Source: [Ruminococcus] torques ATCC 27756 (GTDB taxonomy: Bacteria; Bacillota; Clostridia; Lachnospirales; Lachnospiraceae). Taken from it: a stretch of DNA of 64,000 nucleotides. This document shows, piece after piece, positions 60,478-64,000 of the stretch (the stretch's first letter is position 1; every line of letters begins with the position of its first letter). Under the pieces are notes generated by a model. That model was not told the DNA's origin, ran no database searches, and saw only the letters and a program-made list of their open reading frames with translations. Where the stretch lies: contig NZ_DS264346.1 of assembly GCF_000153925.1 (NCBI RefSeq), forward strand, positions 61,296 through 125,295, given 5' to 3'. Both the position numbers and the translations under genes were made by a program.

Positions 60478-61341
60478 ATGGAAAGAAATGAACTCTGTTG
60501 GTGCGGCAGCGGCAAAAAATACAAAAAATGCCATATGCCGATCGAAGAAAAAATTCTTCTGCATTCAGAACGCGGCGAGATTGTTCCGACACGGGCAATC
60601 CTCAAAACGGCTGAACAGATCGAAAAGATCAAAGAAAGCGCCAGATTAAATACCGCTGTACTCGATGAAGTCGCAAAGCACATCCGCATCGGAATGAGCA
60701 CTGCCGAGATCGACGACATCGTATATACGTTCACGAAAGAACACGGGGGAATCCCCGCGCCGCTTAATTATCAGGGATTTCCGAAAAGTGTCTGCACTTC
60801 GCTCAACAACGAAATATGCCACGGTATCCCGGATAAAAATATCATTCTTCAGGACGGCGATATAATCAACGTTGACGTCTCTACAATCTTAAACGGCTAC
60901 TTTTCCGACGCCTCCCGTATGTTTAAGCTCGGAACGGTTTCCGAAAGAGCCGAAAAAATCGTCCGCGTAACAGAGGAATGCGTCAACCTCGGACTTGCGG
61001 CCGCAAAACCGTGGGGACATCTCGGTGATATCGCGCATGCGATCAACACTCATGCCCGGGAAAACGGCTATTCTGTCGTAGAAGAGATCGGCGGACACGG
61101 AATCGGACTTGAATTCCACGAAGATCCGTTTGTCAGCTATGTCACTCCAAAAGGAAGTGAAATGCTTCTCGTTCCCGGTATGATCTTCACGATCGAACCG
61201 ATGATCAATGAAGGCAGTCCCGACTTCTTCGTTGATGAGGATAACGGTTGGACTGTATACACGATCGACGACGGACTGTCATCCCAGATCGAATACATGG
61301 TACTTGTCACAAATGACGGCGTAGAAGTTTTGACGAAATAG
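60478..61341 (+). CDS. map: Methionine aminopeptidase with N-terminal SEC-C motif
   Basis: 287 residues. Residues 1-20 carry a SEC-C zinc motif (CWCGSGKKYKKCH), then a type I MetAP: GIPAPLNYQGFPKSVCTS, EICHGIP (His), NVDVS and DAS (metal Asp), GHGIGLEFHEDP (His) and FTIEPM (Glu), with the second Glu near the end. It removes the initiator Met. The SEC-C form is common as a second MetAP in Firmicutes. ATG 60478 has AAGGAG 9 nt upstream; ATG 60469 is too close to it. Confidence 0.95.
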   Translation: MERNELCWCGSGKKYKKCHMPIEEKILLHSERGEIVPTRAILKTAEQIEKIKESARLNTAVLDEVAKHIRIGMSTAEIDDIVYTFTKEHGGIPAPLNYQGFPKSVCTSLNNEICHGIPDKNIILQDGDIINVDVSTILNGYFSDASRMFKLGTVSERAEKIVRVTEECVNLGLAAAKPWGHLGDIAHAINTHARENGYSVVEEIGGHGIGLEFHEDPFVSYVTPKGSEMLLVPGMIFTIEPMINEGSPDFFVDEDNGWTVYTIDDGLSSQIEYMVLVTNDGVEVLTK

Positions 61342-61347
61342 TAAATA

Positions 61348-61388
61348 CCGCAGAACAGTAGTCTTCTTTTCTTCTGTTCTGCGGTTCT
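61348..61388. terminator. Bidirectional terminator between map and the sortase gene
   Basis: CCGCAGAACAG (61348-61358) pairs with CTGTTCTGCGG (61374-61384). T-rich sequence follows on the + strand. The convergent genes end on each side. Confidence 0.8.
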
Positions 61389-61389
61389 T

Positions 61390-62277
61390 TTATTTTCTCG
61401 CCGCAAACATCCTGCCTGCGAAAACAAGCAGCAAGATCCCTGCGATAATCATAACAACATACTCTTTCACCCATTGCGGCATTCCCTGATTCTTTTCATC
61501 ATCGAACGCCTCACCCCCATTTTCTTCCGCCACTTCATACGGAATCCGTTCTCCGCGTACTAAAAGCCTGTGTGTATTCACTCCGTAAGGCGTACAAGTC
61601 AGAAGCGTCACATAATCTTTATCGTGATATGTCTGCAGTTGTTCCAATTCTTCCGGCTTAATAACTCTCACCTGATCTACCTTGTAGGCGAGCGTTTTAT
61701 CAAGGATATGGAGAAAAAAACGATCTCCCTTTTCCAATTCATCTAACCTTGTAAATAATTCCGCGCTTGGAAGACCTCTGTGCGCGCTGATGACCGGATG
61801 CCGGTTCACTCCGCCGATCGGAAGAGCGGTCACGTCGACATGTCCCGCGCCTTTTTCCAAAACTTCTTCACTTGTGCCATGATAGATCGGAAGATCGACT
61901 TTGATCTTCGGGATCTTCAGATACCCCATTACGCCGTCTTTGTTTACATTCAGCACACTTTCATAATTATCGGGAAGCGCATATCCTGTTCCCGGAATAA
62001 ACGGATCATGAACGGGATCACCGAGAAGAGTCTCGTTGTATTCTTCTGCCAGTTCCCACTGTCTTGCCATCTTGTCTTTATCAATTTGTTCTACAGTCTG
62101 AGCGTACTCTTCTATGACTTCTTTTTGCTCACGCTGCGCCAGATAGTTGCTTAACGCCGGATAAATGAAAATCCCGACGCCCGCCGCAAATAAAAGCAGG
62201 GACGTCAGGAATATGACCGGTGTTAATATCTGCCCGCGTTTATTGTGCCGTTTTCGGCTTTTTCTTTTTTCGCGCAT
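61390..62277 (-). CDS. srtC: Class C (pilus) sortase
   Basis: 295 residues. A basic N-terminus and a membrane helix (about 18-40), then the lid loop GDPVHDPF with Asp91-Pro92-Phe93, the class C trait, and catalytic His166 (SAHRG), Cys228 (LLTC) and Arg237. A second membrane helix lies at the C-terminus (about 272-290). It polymerises backbone pilin by joining the LPITG Thr to the pilin-motif Lys of the next subunit. The 106 nt between pilin stop and this start are almost all purines, with AAAGGG before ATG. Co-transcribed with the pilin gene. Confidence 0.93.
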   Translation of the reverse strand: MREKRKSRKRHNKRGQILTPVIFLTSLLLFAAGVGIFIYPALSNYLAQREQKEVIEEYAQTVEQIDKDKMARQWELAEEYNETLLGDPVHDPFIPGTGYALPDNYESVLNVNKDGVMGYLKIPKIKVDLPIYHGTSEEVLEKGAGHVDVTALPIGGVNRHPVISAHRGLPSAELFTRLDELEKGDRFFLHILDKTLAYKVDQVRVIKPEELEQLQTYHDKDYVTLLTCTPYGVNTHRLLVRGERIPYEVAEENGGEAFDDEKNQGMPQWVKEYVVMIIAGILLLVFAGRMFAARK

Positions 62278-62383
62278 ACAGACAAACCCTTTTCTTTCTG
62301 TCTTTTTCTTTCTCTATTTGTTTTTCTGCCTTTTCTCTGTCTGTTTTCCGTTCGGAACTTTTTTCTTTTCTTCCTGAAACTTC

Positions 62384-63991
62384 CTATCTTCTGCTTCTGC
62401 GGATCGCATATGTAAGAAGCATTACCGCTCCTGCCATGATCATAATTCCGCCGATCGTAAAGACTGCCGTTCCGATGCCTCCTGTAATCGGAAGGTTGAA
62501 ATTACTTTTGCCGTTTGTAAGAACGAAGTTCAACTGCCATGTTTTTTGTGTATCAACAGATGCCGAGTTTGCTTTCACATTCGTTCCTTCTGCTTTTGAC
62601 TCATCCAGCGTACCGTTTACAGCGTCTTTTTCAGACAGCGTGATCGTCGTCTCAGGATTTCTCGGCAAAGTATAACCTGACGGCGCTTTCGTCTCTGTCA
62701 ATGTATATGTTCCAAGATCAAGACCTGCGATAAGCATTTCTCCATTTCCATCTGTCGTCAGTTTTGCATCTCCGTCTGCTGCCGGATAATACATCTTTCC
62801 GCTTTTCGCAAACTTTATTTCTGTATCGCCTTTTTTCAAAGCAAACTCCGCACCTTGAAGCGCCGTATTCTCGTCCTTGTTGTCTACCTTTTTAATCTTT
62901 ACGCCATACGTATATAACTGACGGTCCACATTGATCTTTTTTTCAACGCCCTGTGTATTATAAGAAACGCTGTTGTACTTCAAATACGCTACGTTTTTCA
63001 AGTTATCCGGTGTTTCATAAGCTTCTGATACAACTTTTGCCTTATAAGTTACGATAATCTGACTTGCACCGTTGACTGCTGTTTTCAAATTGCCGTAATC
63101 TTTGACGCTGTATTCAAATTTTCCTTCTGTTTTTATAAAGTGTTCCGAAAGATCTGTCTGCGCACCTGACGGGTTGATTGCCACTGAATCTTCAACCAAC
63201 GCTACACCGGATGGAAGAACATCTCCGAAAACAAATGTTTTTACATTTGCACTATCAGGATAAACCGGAATATCAACTGTCAGTTCGTAAGTTACCGTAT
63301 CTCCGATCGCCGTCGTAGATATTTCTTTTCCGTCTGCATTTTTTACAGTTTTCTTGATCGTCGGGTTTGTTCCCTTTGCGGTAATTGTAATATCTCCGTC
63401 TACGATTGCCCATTCTTTTGTATCGTCGCTAAACTTCGGATAAATATGTGTAAATACCGGAGAATAGATCTTGCTTCCGCCTGTCATCAGCAGAAGATAT
63501 CCGCCCATTGAAAGATTTCCGATCGTCGATTCCGTCTGACCTTCACCCGGCTGAACGCTTCCTGCCGCTCCCATCTGAATCGTATCTGCCGCGATCGCCG
63601 ACGACATCTTATCTGCAAATTCTTTTACCTTAACCGCATCCTTATCCGTATCCATTGTTATAAACGCTTCTGTTACGCCGTTGCCGTCCGCTTCAATATA
63701 ATCTTTAAAGTTTGTTCTGACCCATTCTGCGGCGTTTTTGTTCCACACATAAGCAGGCTCTTTCGGCTGCTGGTTGTCAAAATCAAAATTCACATCGATC
63801 ACCCGGTACGCCGATGCTGTCCATCCGCTTTCATCTGCCGTAACTTTGATAGAACCTTTCGACTCTGCATCGATCTGCGCCCATGCCGGCATCGTCATCC
63901 CGATGACCATGATTACCGCAAGACAGATTCCCAACACTTTTTTCCAAATACCGCTTGCCTTTTTTTCTTTCATTTTTGTTTTCTTGTCCAT
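62384..63991 (-). CDS. Backbone (major) pilin
   Basis: 535 residues. Signal peptide 1-38 (cut after AWA). The pilin motif HIYPK supplies Lys186 for polymerisation. Two Ig-like pilin domains lie at about 205-345 and 350-490, the latter a Cna-B/SpaA fold with E-box YTLTETKAPSGY. The sorting signal LPITG (500-504), a hydrophobic helix and RRSRR follow. It matches the SpaH/EbpB family of fimbrial isopeptide pilins. The ribosome binding site and promoter lie beyond 64000; more pilus genes may lie upstream there. Confidence 0.93.
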   Translation of the reverse strand: MDKKTKMKEKKASGIWKKVLGICLAVIMVIGMTMPAWAQIDAESKGSIKVTADESGWTASAYRVIDVNFDFDNQQPKEPAYVWNKNAAEWVRTNFKDYIEADGNGVTEAFITMDTDKDAVKVKEFADKMSSAIAADTIQMGAAGSVQPGEGQTESTIGNLSMGGYLLLMTGGSKIYSPVFTHIYPKFSDDTKEWAIVDGDITITAKGTNPTIKKTVKNADGKEISTTAIGDTVTYELTVDIPVYPDSANVKTFVFGDVLPSGVALVEDSVAINPSGAQTDLSEHFIKTEGKFEYSVKDYGNLKTAVNGASQIIVTYKAKVVSEAYETPDNLKNVAYLKYNSVSYNTQGVEKKINVDRQLYTYGVKIKKVDNKDENTALQGAEFALKKGDTEIKFAKSGKMYYPAADGDAKLTTDGNGEMLIAGLDLGTYTLTETKAPSGYTLPRNPETTITLSEKDAVNGTLDESKAEGTNVKANSASVDTQKTWQLNFVLTNGKSNFNLPITGGIGTAVFTIGGIMIMAGAVMLLTYAIRRSRR

Positions 63992-64000
63992 TAACTTTTT

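Overview
The window looks like a chromosome segment of an anaerobic, spore-forming, gut-associated Firmicute, most likely a Lachnospiraceae (Mediterraneibacter/Dorea/Blautia-like). Grounds: AGGAGG-type ribosome binding sites, moderately AT-rich coding DNA, sporulation genes (yabP, yabQ, spoIIE, a CotS-type kinase-like gene), a NiaR-type NAD regulator, and very large sortase-anchored glycosidases of the kind used on mucin or other host glycans. No rRNA, CRISPR array, prophage or replication origin is visible. The genus is inferred; no search was run.

Layout. 1-11.2 kb: two giant secreted, wall-anchored glycosidases (a melibiase-like clan GH-D enzyme and a GH84 beta-N-acetylglucosaminidase), separated by a decayed histidinol-phosphatase. 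Both carry carbohydrate-binding modules and near-identical C-terminal tandem repeats, and they share a 15-bp upstream motif. 11.4-11.8 kb: tRNA-Glu and tRNA-Cys. 11.8-19.2 kb: de novo NAD operon nadA - nadB/nadC fusion - niaR, followed by a class I methyltransferase and a membrane-anchored protein with a degenerate C39-like tail. 19.3-20.2 kb: queT under a preQ1-I riboswitch. 20.2-20.9 kb: a scar with a broken PBECR-like gene and an IS110 transposase fragment. 21-28.7 kb: glycerate kinase, phosphodiesterase, NYN/OST-HTH protein, an N-terminally truncated asparagine synthase, iron alcohol dehydrogenase, tatD (frameshifted at A AAA AAG) and rsmA. 28.75-29.06 kb: a tandem pair of 155-bp structured repeats. 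29-40.6 kb: citrate synthase, lipase-like hydrolase, asnS, sbcD/yhaN-like nuclease pair, cca, cotS-like, phosphoglucomutase, HU. 40.7-50.6 kb: the conserved rqcP-yabP-yabQ-divIC-spoIIE-tilS-hpt-ftsH cluster extended by a GH13 enzyme and a pyridoxal kinase. 50.8-64 kb: sortase pilus genes (a 2173-residue tip-like pilin on +, class C sortase and backbone pilin on -), interrupted by an IS110/IS1111-type insertion sequence with a probable bridge-RNA region, a DUF1015 gene and map.

How the genes work together. The surface enzymes, CBMs and pilus point to attachment to and foraging on glycans. NadA-NadB/C makes nicotinate mononucleotide from aspartate, with NiaR in the same operon giving feedback control. 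QueT plus its riboswitch covers queuosine-precursor salvage. The yab/spoIIE block links sporulation to translation quality control and division.

The most unusual signal is a family of short (~90 bp) elements that sit immediately after terminator-like hairpin/T-tracts (33045, 37369, 42171). One copy lies in frame inside the cotS-like gene, where a hairpin plus T7 happens to occur within the coding sequence. This suggests a small mobile or structured element that targets intrinsic terminators and can add about 29 codons to a protein. Other points of interest are the nadB-nadC fusion that keeps an internal ribosome binding site, a G10 tract in a possible glycosidase promoter spacer, and the bridge-RNA candidate of the IS.
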